64,000 nt of DNA from Heterobasidion occidentale (lineage: Eukaryota; Basidiomycota; Agaricomycetes; Russulales; Bondarzewiaceae): assembly GCA_039111635.1 (NCBI GenBank), contig JBCAQO010000006.1:496001-560000 (forward strand), given 5' to 3'. A program made the translations under genes and the position numbers. Below the pieces are notes generated by a model. That model was not told where the DNA came from. It searched no databases and saw only the letters and a program-made list of their open reading frames with translations. Positions 23,401 through 35,738 of the stretch are shown here, piece by piece. Position 1 is the stretch's first letter, and the number at the start of each line of letters is the position of its first letter.

Positions 23401-23895
23401 TTTGGATCACCAGGGTGTCGGAGAGATAGCGCTTCGCGGTCGATATTTATCGCCTCCTCCAGGTCCTGCAGCTGCCCTGTATGCTGGAAACGAAAACGCA
23501 ATCTACTTGCAAGGTTGATGAGAGAGTAGGAGCGAGCAGAATGGCCAGGGGGTCGGAGAGACAGCGCTTCACGATCCAATTCTACCGCTTCCTCCAGATC
23601 TTGCAGCTGCCCTGTCTGCCCGAAACGATCCTGCAAGTCGATTGAGAGGTTATAGAGAGAGATGGAGCGATGGGAATGACCAAGCGGTCGGAGAGACAGC
23701 GCTTCGCGATCCAATTCTATCGCTTCCTCTAGGTCCTGCATCTGACTTGTCCCGTTGAAACGAGACCGCAGGTCAGATGCGAGTTTGTTGAGGGAGTCAG
23801 AGCGATCAGAATGACCAGGCGGTCGGAGAGCGAGCGCTTCGCGATCGAGATGAATGGCTTCATCGATATCATGCGTCGGCGCAGTCTGATCAATG
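20460..23895 (-). pseudogene. TPR-CHAT protein (caspase/separase-like CHAT domain), broken by two stops and two shifts
   Basis: Thirteen TPR-like units of 44-45 residues run from ~23895 to ~22170 (consensus LEEAIELDREALSLRPPGH...L.NLA..L..RF.QTGQLQD). A linker follows (EMLEQGRALLWSRMKGYR), then a CHAT domain with the His of HPWAHFACHGHLDD and the Cys of AEFAFLSACHSAVGD, ending WAAFVHIGA at 20460. Unit 6 has a 15-nt internal duplication (GRLQT twice). Lesions: GAA to TAA at 20,622 + 2,000 = 22620-22622; a one-base loss at ~22565-22585; a shift at ~20712-20735 after SACHSAVGDC; and TGG to TAG at 20646-20648 within GTLW. The first coding exon upstream of 23895 is not found (an acceptor-like gatcag is present). 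CHAT proteins are peptidases, often stress or immunity effectors; no partner gene is evident nearby. Confidence 0.85.
22170..23895 (-). repeat. tandem 132-135-nt DNA repeats encoding 13 TPR-like units
   Basis: Units share nearly identical DNA, for example ctccaggtcctgcagctgcc followed by ctgtctg, and gacagcgcttcgcgat, once per unit on the + strand. High nucleotide identity between units indicates recent amplification or gene conversion, which makes the region prone to slippage and to assembly error. Confidence 0.9.
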
Positions 23896-25214
23896 CCAAG
23901 TTACAAGCCATCCGCGATGTCCAGAATGGTCAGACTCTGGAAGGTACATGATCATGGGCGATGAAGACTGACCATGCTGATCACGACACGCTGCATTGAT
24001 TACCCGCAGTCCAAGAACGGTGTGTCCTCCACTGATTAAGATGGACGATCAGACTACCGGATAGATTAAGATGAACTTCCGAGATGCACATACCAGCCGT
24101 TGTGCGATAGGTGTAGTATAGGTGTATCGTTGGTCGGAGACCTCGAGGCTCCCGTGCACAAACAGTTCAAGTCAGTGCGTGCCAGTAGACGCCGAACTCA
24201 CGTGTCCAGATATCTCCTGGCTATAAAGCGCTCGAGATTGGATCTGATATAACTAAATCCTTGGAGTATCCTTGGGCAGCACTTTCCACACGCAGTGAAA
24301 TGAAGCGAACTATATATATATCGCATAGTTCAATAGCTGAACTTGGACAAATATGCAAACAGTACACGCGACGAACCTATACGATAAGAAATCAATCTGC
24401 CTTACAATGAATGTAGTTAGTATCCCTTTGATTCGTGGAGTCTCATGACATTAGATGATGGTCCTTATGCGACTTAAACCACTCATTCGCGAGAGTATTT
24501 CGGTGAGTTGTCGAGACTTGTGGAAGATTGAAGTTGAGTGTGGGCCATGGCCAGATCGATCTGACAGACGCTATTTGGGAAAATTCTGTATGGACACGGA
24601 GTAGAGCGAGAAGGTTTCGGAAGCCTAGATAGAGTCGTCGGGGACAACGAGAAGATCAGAGGCCTTGACCATTGCAGGCCCTAGGTTTGCGAAGTGTCGG
24701 AGTACTCGAGTACAAGCCAGGCAGGGCATGAATTTGGGTGACAAGAAGTTGAGGAAATTGGGCTGGTGGGGAATTTGAGGAGGCGGAGCACCAGCCATGA
24801 CCGTCGCAGGGCCCTGAGATGCTGAGGGAGAAGACAAGCCGAGTGCGTGACGTAAGATGGAGGGCAGGAAGACGAGCCTTGTGCTTGCTCTGTACCGTTC
24901 CTCGCTCTTGTCGCTCACTTTCTCAGTCGCTCCTTCATCCCAGTAACATGCCCACATGTCTTTGCCAGACATGCTGTTGCACCTTTGCCTCGATAGCATC
25001 GGTCTTGTGGCGGTAGGTCCTTTGTCTTTCGGTGGTAACAAGATATATAAATATCAGTCAATGATTATAGTACTATAGACACACGGACACACGCTCATCT
25101 ATATGGAGTACAAGTACAGACATAAATTAAGAAACCCGAGCGAAACCAATAAATACCAAATCCACATCGCCTGTTCACGCCGTCTAGAAAAAAAGTTGGC
25201 TGCAAAGAGACCTT
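23896..25214. other. intergenic region upstream of the CHAT gene
   Basis: About 1.3 kb. An AT-rich element, tatatatatatcgc, is at about 24312-24325. A minus ORF at 24625-25041 (138 codons, ending LLVVPDDSI) has no recognised domain; part of it resembles 19603-19636. It may contain the missing first exon of the CHAT gene, which I cannot locate. Confidence 0.45.
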
Positions 25215-26315
25215 TCAAGCACCCCTTCTGCGAGGGCCGTACACACCACTAGGTTGCTGCTGGGGGTATCCTGCCCGTGGCGGCGTATAGAAGGAACGGT
25301 CATGATAGGACGCAGACATTGGGGTGCTGGGTGGAGTCGAGATCGTAGAGAGCTCCGAGTTCCCTCGTGGGCGATGCACTCCACTTCCGCCTACATAGAT
25401 CCCTCCAAATGCTTCGGTCAGCTGCTCTGTCTCCTCCCTCGATATGCGATCCCGATGTCCGAGATACCCCGGTACGCTGTTCAGCTGCAACTCGCGGGGC
25501 CTCCCCGCAGTCCGGCTGCTCGTACGTAGTCGGTCTGCCGTCCTGGTGACTTCGCCATCGACACGTCGGCTGCGAAGATCAGCCTCCAATTTCCTGATGC
25601 GCTCCTCCAGCCTCGCTTTGTGGGCATCCGACTCGTCTTGGGCCCTCAGAAACTTCTCCTCTGCAGCCTCTGTCTCTTTCCGAAGACTTTCTCGCATCCC
25701 CTTCAATTGAGCTTCACAGGTCGCCAGCGTCCGTTTCAACCGCTCCTTCTCAGCCTCTTCCTCCGCAAGCCGTTGTCTGAGAGCGTCCTGGCCTGCCGGC
25801 TCCGCCGGACTAGACAGCACCGGGCTCTGGGCCGCCCCTCTTCCCCGTCGCTTGATCTGCTTCTCAAACTCGGCCAACCACCCCAGCATCGACCCCCAGA
25901 TGATGTTCTCCCTCTTATCCACTTCCGACGCGACCCATTCCCACAAGGCCCCTCGAATGCTCTGCGTCATCACATGTATCCTGCCGCGCATAACGTCGTT
26001 GAAGTCGATCAACTCCGCCACCAAGAGCGGCCTCACTCTGCCCCCCAAGGATGGGTCGATCATGTCCAACCTACCCAGCAGGACTCTCTCCAAGGTGCCC
26101 GTATCGTCCGCAAGCGTGTTAATGAGCGACTCGTGGATGCTTCCGAATTTGCTCGTGAATGAGTTGCGGAACTCCTCCGTTAAAGAAAACTTGTCGGTCG
26201 CCTGCTCGTACCAGTGCTTCAGGTCGAGGTGTTTAAGCTCGGCGTGCGCCGTTGGCTGGAAGTCGATGTTGAGACGGGGCATTTCGGGAGTGAGGTAAGT
26301 GCGTTGCTGTGCCAT
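25215..26315 (-). CDS. coiled-coil protein of unknown function
   Basis: Intronless, 366 residues, start MAQQRTYLTPEMPRLNID at 26315, stop at 25215-25217. Residues 1-165 look like a helical globular domain (LKHWYEQATDKFSLTEEF, LERVLLGRLDMIDPSLGG, SIRGALWEWVASEVDKREN). Residues ~180-270 are a coiled coil (QRLAEEEAEKERLKRTLATC and following), and the C-terminal 100 residues are Ser/Pro/Gly/Tyr-rich and disordered. A (GAT)n microsatellite lies just upstream of the ATG. The central part aligns loosely with the next minus-strand gene, suggesting diverged paralogs. I do not recognise a family and propose no function. Confidence 0.8.
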   Translation of the reverse strand: MAQQRTYLTPEMPRLNIDFQPTAHAELKHLDLKHWYEQATDKFSLTEEFRNSFTSKFGSIHESLINTLADDTGTLERVLLGRLDMIDPSLGGRVRPLLVAELIDFNDVMRGRIHVMTQSIRGALWEWVASEVDKRENIIWGSMLGWLAEFEKQIKRRGRGAAQSPVLSSPAEPAGQDALRQRLAEEEAEKERLKRTLATCEAQLKGMRESLRKETEAAEEKFLRAQDESDAHKARLEERIRKLEADLRSRRVDGEVTRTADRLRTSSRTAGRPRELQLNSVPGYLGHRDRISREETEQLTEAFGGIYVGGSGVHRPRGNSELSTISTPPSTPMSASYHDRSFYTPPRAGYPQQQPSGVYGPRRRGA

Positions 26316-26321
26316 TGGGCT

Positions 26322-26345
26322 GTATGATGATGATGATGATGATGA
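26322..26345. repeat. (GAT)n microsatellite
   Basis: About seven consecutive gat/atg units (tgatgatgatgatgatgat), located 7-30 nt upstream of the minus-strand ATG at 26315, so in the 5' UTR of that gene. Confidence 0.85.
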
Positions 26346-26839
26346 TAGTGGTGCGGATTGAATTGGAGGTTTTCGGTCAGAGTCGCGCTGGTTTTATATT
26401 CATTGGCAGAGGGGTCGCTTTGGCCCAGCGTGACCGGGGCTCATTGTCCATGTGTGTGGCCTGCCACAATTTGTGGCATGGGCTCGATCAGAATCGGGCA
26501 CCGCAGCTCGTCCACCTACCCATCCCGGTGACTAATCCTCTGGCTGCACAAAGCTACAATGCTGGTGGCGCGGCGGTCTCACTCTGGCTGGGCCCCCGTA
26601 ACGGCAGCACCCTTCGCTCGTCTTGGTAACAGGGTATCGATCACACTCGTGCGTTTCATTCAGGCTCTGTAGCGCCTCATAGGTATACAACGCCTGCTCA
26701 AATGCCACACTCGCATTGGCGAGCTACAGGGAAAAATCTCAGATCACTCTTTGCCGAGAGCTTCTGCCAGCAGACATCATATCTACTACAATGTAGCTCT
26801 ATCTGTGGCTGCAGCTGCGCTCGCTGTTCCTTGCGCATC

Positions 26840-27319
26840 TCATGACCCGCCATCTAACCCTCGCGAGGGAGAGAAGAGGGGCATCCTTCCGTCTCCATCC
26901 CCATCATGCTCCCCGACCCGTCCTTTGTTCGCGGCCGGCGGTGTCACCCACCCCTCTCGAATATTGATATCCTCCAGGACCCAGAGCGGCATCTCCCGTT
27001 CCACCACCGCCATAGCTCTGTCCACCTTATCCCTCCACCGTTTGTCGAACGCGCGCAGCTCGTCTGCGATCCGCCGGTGGTCGCTTGGGTCGACAGGATC
27101 GTGCTTCGCTAGCAGCTCGCCCTCGAGCGCGCGCCGGTCCTCGGTGAGCAGATGGATGAGCGCGCGCTCTGTCGCGCGGAACCGGATCCCGAGCGCGGCG
27201 ACGAGCCCTAGCTCGGGGTTGAGCTCCTCTGCTGGCGCGCTACGGTTCACCAGAGGCTGCGGCGGGCTTTGTGCGGACCGCTGCCGTGGCTCTTGCCTGT
27301 ACGCTTCTCTGCGCCACAA
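26840..27319 (-). CDS. helical protein of unknown function, start uncertain
   Basis: Stop at 26840. The clearly protein-like part reads ELNPELGLVAALGIRFRATE, then RALIHLLTEDRRALEGELLA, KHDPVDPSDHRRIADELRAF, DKRWRDKVDRAMAVVEREMP and LWVLEDINIREGW, ending in a Gly/Asp-rich tail. It can be laid along residues ~80-160 of the 25215-26315 protein (LERVLLGRLDMIDPS...WEWVASEVDKRENI) with matching hydrophobic spacing. The frame is open to about 27319 but begins without a convincing ATG; an upstream exon with MSTMSTALPSGLSTERCG (start near 27476) is possible and would need an intron or a shift near 27300. Function not recognised. Confidence 0.5.
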   Translation of the reverse strand: MWRREAYRQEPRQRSAQSPPQPLVNRSAPAEELNPELGLVAALGIRFRATERALIHLLTEDRRALEGELLAKHDPVDPSDHRRIADELRAFDKRWRDKVDRAMAVVEREMPLWVLEDINIREGWVTPPAANKGRVGEHDGDGDGRMPLFSPSRGLDGGS

Positions 27320-27329
27320 GCACTGGCTT

Positions 27330-28040
27330 CTACATCTACATCTACAGCTCTATCGCCTTTGTCCTCCGTGTGGCTTTTGCTCGTGCGGCGGTACTGGTGT
27401 ATATGCGCCCTCTTCTCCGGCAGTCCACACCTCTCGGTCGATAGCCCAGACGGAAGGGCCGTGGACATCGTACTCATGCTCAAGTGCCACGGCGAATCTC
27501 AGTCTGCGGTGCGCGGGGCGGGCGTGAATGCGGTGACGGGAGCAAAGGGGGACGTGTGGCTCGCTTTGGCTTTCATATTTTATATATAGTGTCCGGTGCA
27601 CCGCGCGTCGGAGTGGCGCATCAAGCTGCTTTGTCCGTCGTCGTCGAACAAAGAGACGGTCGAGTGGATGGCATACACGCGCGTCCGCGCGTGCCAGCTG
27701 TGCTCTGGCATGTGCGTGTTGTGGCCTGATGTGAGCTGTTCGAGGCGGGTCTTTAGCAGAAGCAAAGCCTCGCCGTGCGCGAGTCGCAACAGTAATGCCA
27801 ATGACTTTGATTTCGTAGCCTACACACCTACTAATCATACAACGGCACTTGTCGAAAACTACACAGACATCGCTCAGCACAACATCACAGATCCAGAGTC
27901 CACCATACTGTTACAAGCCGGACGAGAACGCCCGACGTTGTTTCCCACCTCACCAAAATCTGACCGAACACATCCCCGCGACGATCTGCGATCAAAAGAA
28001 AAAAGCCCGTCGGCCCACGCGCCGCCCAGCCGGGCGCGCC
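27330..28040. other. intergenic region, transition to the GC-rich block
   Basis: About 700 nt. Minus-strand ORFs at 27350-27880 and 27580-27801 may be partly upstream coding sequence of the preceding gene, but no frame has recognisable content. A TATA-like atattttatatatag is at 27577-27591 on the + strand. Confidence 0.4.
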
Positions 28041-28674
28041 TCACCCCGCGCCGCTCAGCGCCTGCACCACCTCCGGCTCGAGCACCAGCGGGGGATAATC
28101 GACCGCCGCGGCGCCCGGCACGGCGATCGTCATATCGGGATCGCCCGCCCAGCGCGCGAGCCACGCCTTGATGCCGCCGTCGAGCACGAGCGCGCGCGAC
28201 GCGGCGCCGGGCGGGAGCGCGTCGGCGTACCAGCCCGCGCAGCGCGGGCCGCGGCCGAGCGAGCTCTGGCAGTGGAAGATGACGGCGGGGATCGGGGCGA
28301 GGAGGCGCAGGAGCGTCGGGAGGGTCTGGTAGAATGTTTGCGCGGGGACGTTGATCGCGCCTTTGATGAGCGCCTGGGGCGGCGTGGGAGCGTGTGGGGA
28401 TCGGTGCGGAGTGATAGTTGGCGAGCGTGCGAGCGTGTGCGGCAATGAGTGTCGGGATGGGGTGATTGGCGAGAGACGCTGATTTCGGTGCTGCGGGGAG
28501 GCTTACCTCGATGTCAGAGCGCCGCACATCGACGACGAGGTAGTCGACGCCGGCGGTCTTGGTTCGCACGAGCTCGGCGAGCTCCTCCTGCGAGATCTTG
28601 GGCGGCGTCGCCTTTGGCTCTGGGAAATCGAGCGCCCAGGCGGGCGTCGGGCGCGGTGGTGCTTCAGGTGCCAT
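28041..28674 (-). CDS. rhodanese-fold Cdc25-like phosphatase/arsenate-reductase family protein
   Basis: Two exons, 28507-28674 and 28041-28373, separated by a 133-nt intron (28374-28506); 166 residues. The protein is a single rhodanese domain: DYLVVDVRRSDIE, then GAINVPAQTFYQTLPTLL, and the active-site loop IFHCQSSLGRGPRCAGWYAD, which contains HCx5R. The seven-residue loop followed by GPR matches small fungal Cdc25-like proteins (Ych1/Ibp1 and Acr2 type), which act as phosphatases or arsenate reductases rather than sulfurtransferases. The end, VLDGGIKAWLARW, is the usual rhodanese C-terminus. Cytosolic, no targeting signal. Which activity it has cannot be told from sequence. Confidence 0.86.
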
Positions 28675-29129
28675 GATCGACGATGGCGATGGGTGATGGG
28701 TGATGGGCGATGGCGAGTGTGCACTCAGCGCAGACCCCAGAGTCTGGAAGGTTCACGGGTCTGGATCATGCCGGCAAGTGCCGCTGGGGGTGGGCGTCGG
28801 AGGTGGAATGGCAGCTGCTTCCAGTCTGCTTCCGCTTCTGGTGGACTCCGGTTATTTTCTCTCGTCCTTCTCTGCGCTACCGTAAGTGCCTCGCAGCGGA
28901 TCTCACAAGATCAGGGAATCCCGTGTCGGAGCTAGGGGCTCCGCGCAGGGCATGTTGGCGTAAGTGGCAGGCCACTGGCCAGTGAGAGAGTGAGCGACTC
29001 GGAAGCTCGAGCTGAATTCCAAAGTCCGCGAGACACGGAGCTTCGTGCCATTCACTTCTCTCCGAGATTCGTACAGGCGACGGCCAATAAAGACGTACAT
29101 AGGTACCCCCTTCAGGGCGACGTGCACGC
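28675..29129. other. promoter of the rhodanese-like gene / 3' end of the MBL-fold gene
   Basis: About 455 nt. A short gatgg/gatgggtgat repeat (28680-28712) lies immediately upstream of the minus ATG at 28674. Nothing else recognised. Confidence 0.45.
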
Positions 29130-30826
29130 TCAAATGACGATGCTCGGCGGAAACACACGCGCCTCGTCCGTCGGCTCCCCGAGCACCTCCACCCGCATGC
29201 CGGCTCCCGCGGGCACGCAGCCCTCGCCGAGCGCAGCCTGCAGAGCGACCTTGACGTCGAAGCTCGAGCAGTGCATAGGGAGGACGTACGCGGGCGCAGG
29301 GCGTAACCTGCGCGCGAGGAAGTCGACGGTGGGCGCAATGCGCGGGGCGAGCTCTGGGCCGCCCAGGTGGAGGCCTCCGATGATCTGCGCGCGAGCAGGT
29401 CGCGTAAGCGCACCACGCCGCGGCGAGGGGGTGAGTTTGACGCGCGGGGAAGGGGAGATGATGCGGGGTGAGAGAAGGAAGGAGGGGACTCGCCATGTAG
29501 ACGGGCCTGGCGAAGGTGGCGACTGCGTCTTTGACGACGTTGACGATGCCGGCATGGGAGCATCTGCGGGTGGCATGGGCGAGATAGAGTTGGGGCGTTT
29601 GTGAAGGAGATCGGCAACATCGGGCGAGAACGTGGGTTCATTTCCGATGGATCAGTGGGCGAATGCGAACGGGACTGACGCGCTGAATAGAACCAGGCCT
29701 TTCCCCAGGACGTCGATCGCGGCGTAGCGCTCGTCCATGAGATGCTGGTCACGGATCCACGATCAGCGGTCGTCCGAACGAGACTCGGGCCCAGACAGCC
29801 ACTGTCAGAGGCTGGCAGCGGCGGAAAGCAACTCGGGAAGCCCTCTGACAGCACACTGTCCTTGTCTGAGCTCAGGTTCCGCCGAGCTCACTCACCGCTT
29901 CCGGCGCCCACTCCCCCGAATCCCCGAACCGCACTCCGCCCAGCAAGCCCCCTTCGAACTCTGTCACGCGTGGGATCTCGCCGCTCACCCAGACCGTGCC
30001 GCCCGCGACCGCGTGCCCCTCGTCGTGCATCTCGACGCGCGCACCGGCGTCCGCCATCTCGGCGAACGAGGGGTCTGCGGGGAGGCGGCAGAGGACTTCG
30101 TTCCCGGGCGGAGGTGCGATGCCCCGCGCGCGCGGACGGGACGGGTGCGCGTCGACGGCACGCGGGGGTGCTCGCGGCGACGTCGGGGTGGGCGGCGCGG
30201 TGGGCGAGGAAGGAGAGGAGGCCGCCGGTGTGGTCTGCGTGCCAGTGCGAGAGGATGACGCGGGAGATGGACGGGGTGCGGATCTGCAGCGCGGCGAGAT
30301 TGCGCACGAGCGACTGCGAGTCGGGCCCGGTGTCGAAGAGGGTGAGGTGCGACGGGGTGTCAGCGGACGCGCGGGTTTCCTGGGGAGAGACGCGCGGGCG
30401 GTGTCAGATGGAAGAGTCGCAAGCGGGCGGGGGGAGAGGCAGGGAGGGACAGTAGTTACGATTAATGCGGAGAAGCCGTGGGCACCTTGGGGGTGTGACG
30501 GGGATGGCACGCGTGTGAGTGAGTACAAGGGCGTGCAGGCAGAGATCGAGGATCGAGGATGTACCGCAGCAAAAGCGCTCCAGATCGAGGACAGGGACTC
30601 CGGTGGTAGGGTCGGGCGGGGGGTGCTGGTCCAGGTGCTGGCGCATCTCGCGCGTGAAGCCCGGAGGCAGCTTGCCAAACCTGTGCATGACATATATATT
30701 ATCACAGGGTATGCACACGCGACGAGGGGCGATGTGGACGCACCATTCGATGGTGTTGTCGACGAGGAAGGTGACGACGAGGCTCTGGACGGGGGCGAGG
30801 ACGGGCGATGACCGACGGGAGGACAT
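29130..30826 (-). CDS. metallo-beta-lactamase-fold hydrolase
   Basis: Start ATG at 30824-30826 (MSSRRSSPVLAPVQSLVV), stop at 29130. At least seven exons. LVVTFLVDNTIEWFGKLPPG leads the fold, then HLTLFDTGPDSQSL, RVILSHWHADHTGG (HxHxDH metal site), a VDAHPSRPRARGIAPPP segment, GGTVWVSGEIPRVTEFEGG, FSACSHAGIVNVVKDAV (metal His) and IIGGLHLGGPEL (last His), ending PPSIVI. The order fits the dihydropterin-RFA-P-synthase-like branch of the MBL superfamily, found widely in fungi with unknown substrate. One break: a C run (ggggg at 30164-30168 on +) must be one base shorter for VDAHPSRP to follow SFLAHRAAHPDVAA in frame. One intron near 29505 may start with GC. Shares a 570-nt divergent promoter with the FAM72 gene. 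Confidence 0.83.
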
Positions 30827-31397
30827 GGCGAGCAAAGGCGGGGGAGGGGGGGGGGTTGGATCAGACAGGCAGGTCGCGTGAAACGGACCGGGGTTGGACA
30901 GCCAATCAGCTGAGATTGGTAACACGAGGTGACCGCCTTGGGACAGCCGTCAGCATCATCGATTCGCTTCAGCCCCATCTCCATTTGTATTCGTTCTCGA
31001 TGGAAAAAAAGAAGGCCTCTCTGCGAGACCGTCCTCCTTCACGAGCTCGGACACCGCGCAAAACACGCGAGACGCGTCGCTCGCGAGCTGTTGGGGGCCT
31101 CCATATGTTCGCCGGCCACCTCGTCGGTAATATATGAATCCTGAATGAAGTAATGAGAACGTATCCAACGTTTTATCCATCCGCTGTCGAGATACATGAC
31201 AGGGGAAGGTACCCACCGGCCTGGTCGATCAGAAGCACTCCACTTCGTCCTCAACCATCTTTGTCCCGCACCTCAGTCCTTTCCCCCTCTCACTCCCACA
31301 TCCCCCTTGTCCCTCTCTCCTTCTTGTCCCCCCCTCTCCGCTCCGCCCCCCCTCTCTTGTTCCCAAACGCGCCCTTGTTCGATACTCGTCGATAAAG
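30827..31397. promoter_or_regulatory. divergent promoter between MBL-fold and FAM72 genes
   Basis: 570 nt between two start codons facing away from each other. A long pyrimidine-rich tract (ctcccacatcccccttgtcc and more, 31260-31380) precedes the FAM72 ATG, as is usual just upstream of basidiomycete starts. A G run (30841-30855) lies next to the MBL start. Confidence 0.6.
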
Positions 31398-32720
31398 ATG
31401 CCAGCGGTAGCCTCCCCGTCCTCCGGGAACGAACATCTCGATCGTGACCTCTCCCGTCGACACACGCTCTCTGCTTCCCGCGTCGTACATACGCACACTC
31501 CAGTACACGATCCATTCGTCGTACACACAAACGTCCCATACGACCCTGTACCGACATCCAATCCATACTCCCATCCCGTCACCCACCCTCCCATGCCTGA
31601 GCGTATCTTTCCGCCTTCCAGTCTCAGCCTATCTTTCCCCGCACAATTCCCCTCCCCTGCAGCTGTCCACTACCACCACCCTCTCTCTCGCAACTCAACC
31701 TCTCCTCAAGGCACCTGGGCGTACCCCGCGCACACACAGTGGGTCGGATCCTCCAACATCGCCCAGGTCAATGTCAGCGTCAATGTCCCTCCGCCCCCTC
31801 CCCAGGTCGCCCACAAGGTCTGGCTGCTCGATTGCAAAAACTGCCTCACGTTCTTGACAAACCGGGGCATGAAGGTGAGCCGGCTCGCACGCTCTCTTCT
31901 CCCGACCGGTGCTCACTCGGAACTGGCGTCCCATTCAGGCGGTTCTCCTTTTGCGTCCGCATGTGCCGCTGTATTCCACCGATGCCCTTCCGATAAACTG
32001 CTCGGCGTACTCTGCGACGCCCACGCCCGTCTTGCCTTCGCGCGCGCCATCCGCCGACCCGCCGCGTACCTGCGAGTGCCTCACGCAGACGCTGTGCTGC
32101 CACGGCTGCGGGAACGGCGTAGGCTACATGATCGTCATTCCCGTGAGTCCCGTGTCATTTATACTTTTGCGCTTTACGCTCAACGATTTTGATTTCATCG
32201 ACAGTGCGCCCGCTGCACGTCGTCGATTTCCGCCACCAATCGCGCGACGAACGGCCACCGCTTTGTCTTCCATTCTACAGAGATCGTCGCCTCGGAGCGG
32301 CACTACATTCCAGACGAGCCAGGCGTGCTTCCCTTCTACACAGATCCCTCCCCAGCCCCTCCCCCCGTTTCTCCGCCGCCCTTTTTGCCCTCATCCACCT
32401 CGCGCGAGCTCCCTATTCCGATCCCGCCGTGGGAGTCGTCGTTCCGTTCCCTGACGCCCTCGCCGCCGCTATCGCCCGTCACGCCCGGGGATTCTCCGGC
32501 ATCAATGCCCTCGCTCGTCTCGTCCAGCGCGCTTGCGCCTCAGTCCCCGTTCCCGGTCGTGTCGGCGGCCTTCGTCGACCCGCTCAAACCCGGAAACTTC
32601 CCTCTCCGCGCTGGTGACGTGCTGTACTGGCATCAGCTGGCGCGCAACGGCGAGATACCCGGCGTCGCGGAGGACAAGCGGGCCCGCGGGAAGCGCATGG
32701 GTTTTGCGTTTGACCGATGA
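31398..32720 (+). CDS. FAM72 family protein
   Basis: Three exons, 31398-31874, 31939-32142, 32205-32720; introns 64 and 62 nt; 398 residues. The N-terminal ~140 residues are His/Pro/Ser-rich and disordered. The FAM72 core follows: VWLLDCKNCLTFLTNRGMKA, VLLLRPHVPLYSTDALP, then RTCECLTQTLCCHGCGNGVG, YMIVIPCARCTSS and GHRFVFHSTEIVASERHY. Paired Cys (CKNC, CxCL, CCxxCG, CARC) suggest zinc binding. The C-terminal ~150 residues are Pro/Ser-rich, then FPLRAGDVLYWHQLARNGEI and a basic end. FAM72A is known in vertebrates as a binding partner and antagonist of uracil-DNA glycosylase UNG2; whether the fungal protein does the same is not known. The core is short compared with the whole, so most of the protein is lineage-specific. 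Confidence 0.88.
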
Positions 32721-35202
<2,482 letters not shown>

Positions 35203-35738
35203 AACGTTGTCTGTCCCTTGTGTGGATCCGGGTTTGCGAATGTATAACATACTAGCTGTTGGACATGAATGTCATGTGGTTCTTACGATTTTTCGCATCG
35301 AGTGACGAAGCCAAGTCGGAATGTGCCTACACGCGTCCACGAGTCGCTGCCTTTGTTCAAAGCCCGCGATATTCATTTCGCTAACGCTTCCTGGAATCGT
35401 TTCGCAAATTGAATCTTGCCATGGCGAGGGGTGGTTCCTATACGTAGAACGAGCGACGGAAAGTCGTTCCGGACTATTTTCGTCCATGTAGTGGTTGTGA
35501 CAGCCGAGACAACGCTCGGACGCCGTGGGAATCCACTTCATTGTGGAAAGCGCCAGTGGACGGATCGTCGAAGACGACACACATTCGAACGTACGAGTTA
35601 CACCCGAAATAGATGACAACAGCCAGCGCATGTGGCGAACACCGCTCGCTCCGAAACTCACCCGGAAGTTCGACCACGCACGCAGCGCACGAGGCTCCTC
35701 GCCGCGTGCGACGGGGCAGCGACGCCTCCGCTCACGGC
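35203..35738. other. convergent intergenic region (polyubiquitin and RRP17 3' ends)
   Basis: About 535 nt between two gene ends. Minus ORF 35272-35742 (156 codons) and shorter + ORFs show no recognisable content. Confidence 0.5.

Noticed and set aside
29872..30984. 370-codon minus ORF taken as a single-exon gene
   Set aside because: It reads straight through introns of the MBL-fold gene in a frame that matches the family only in its last third; splicing gives the known motifs.
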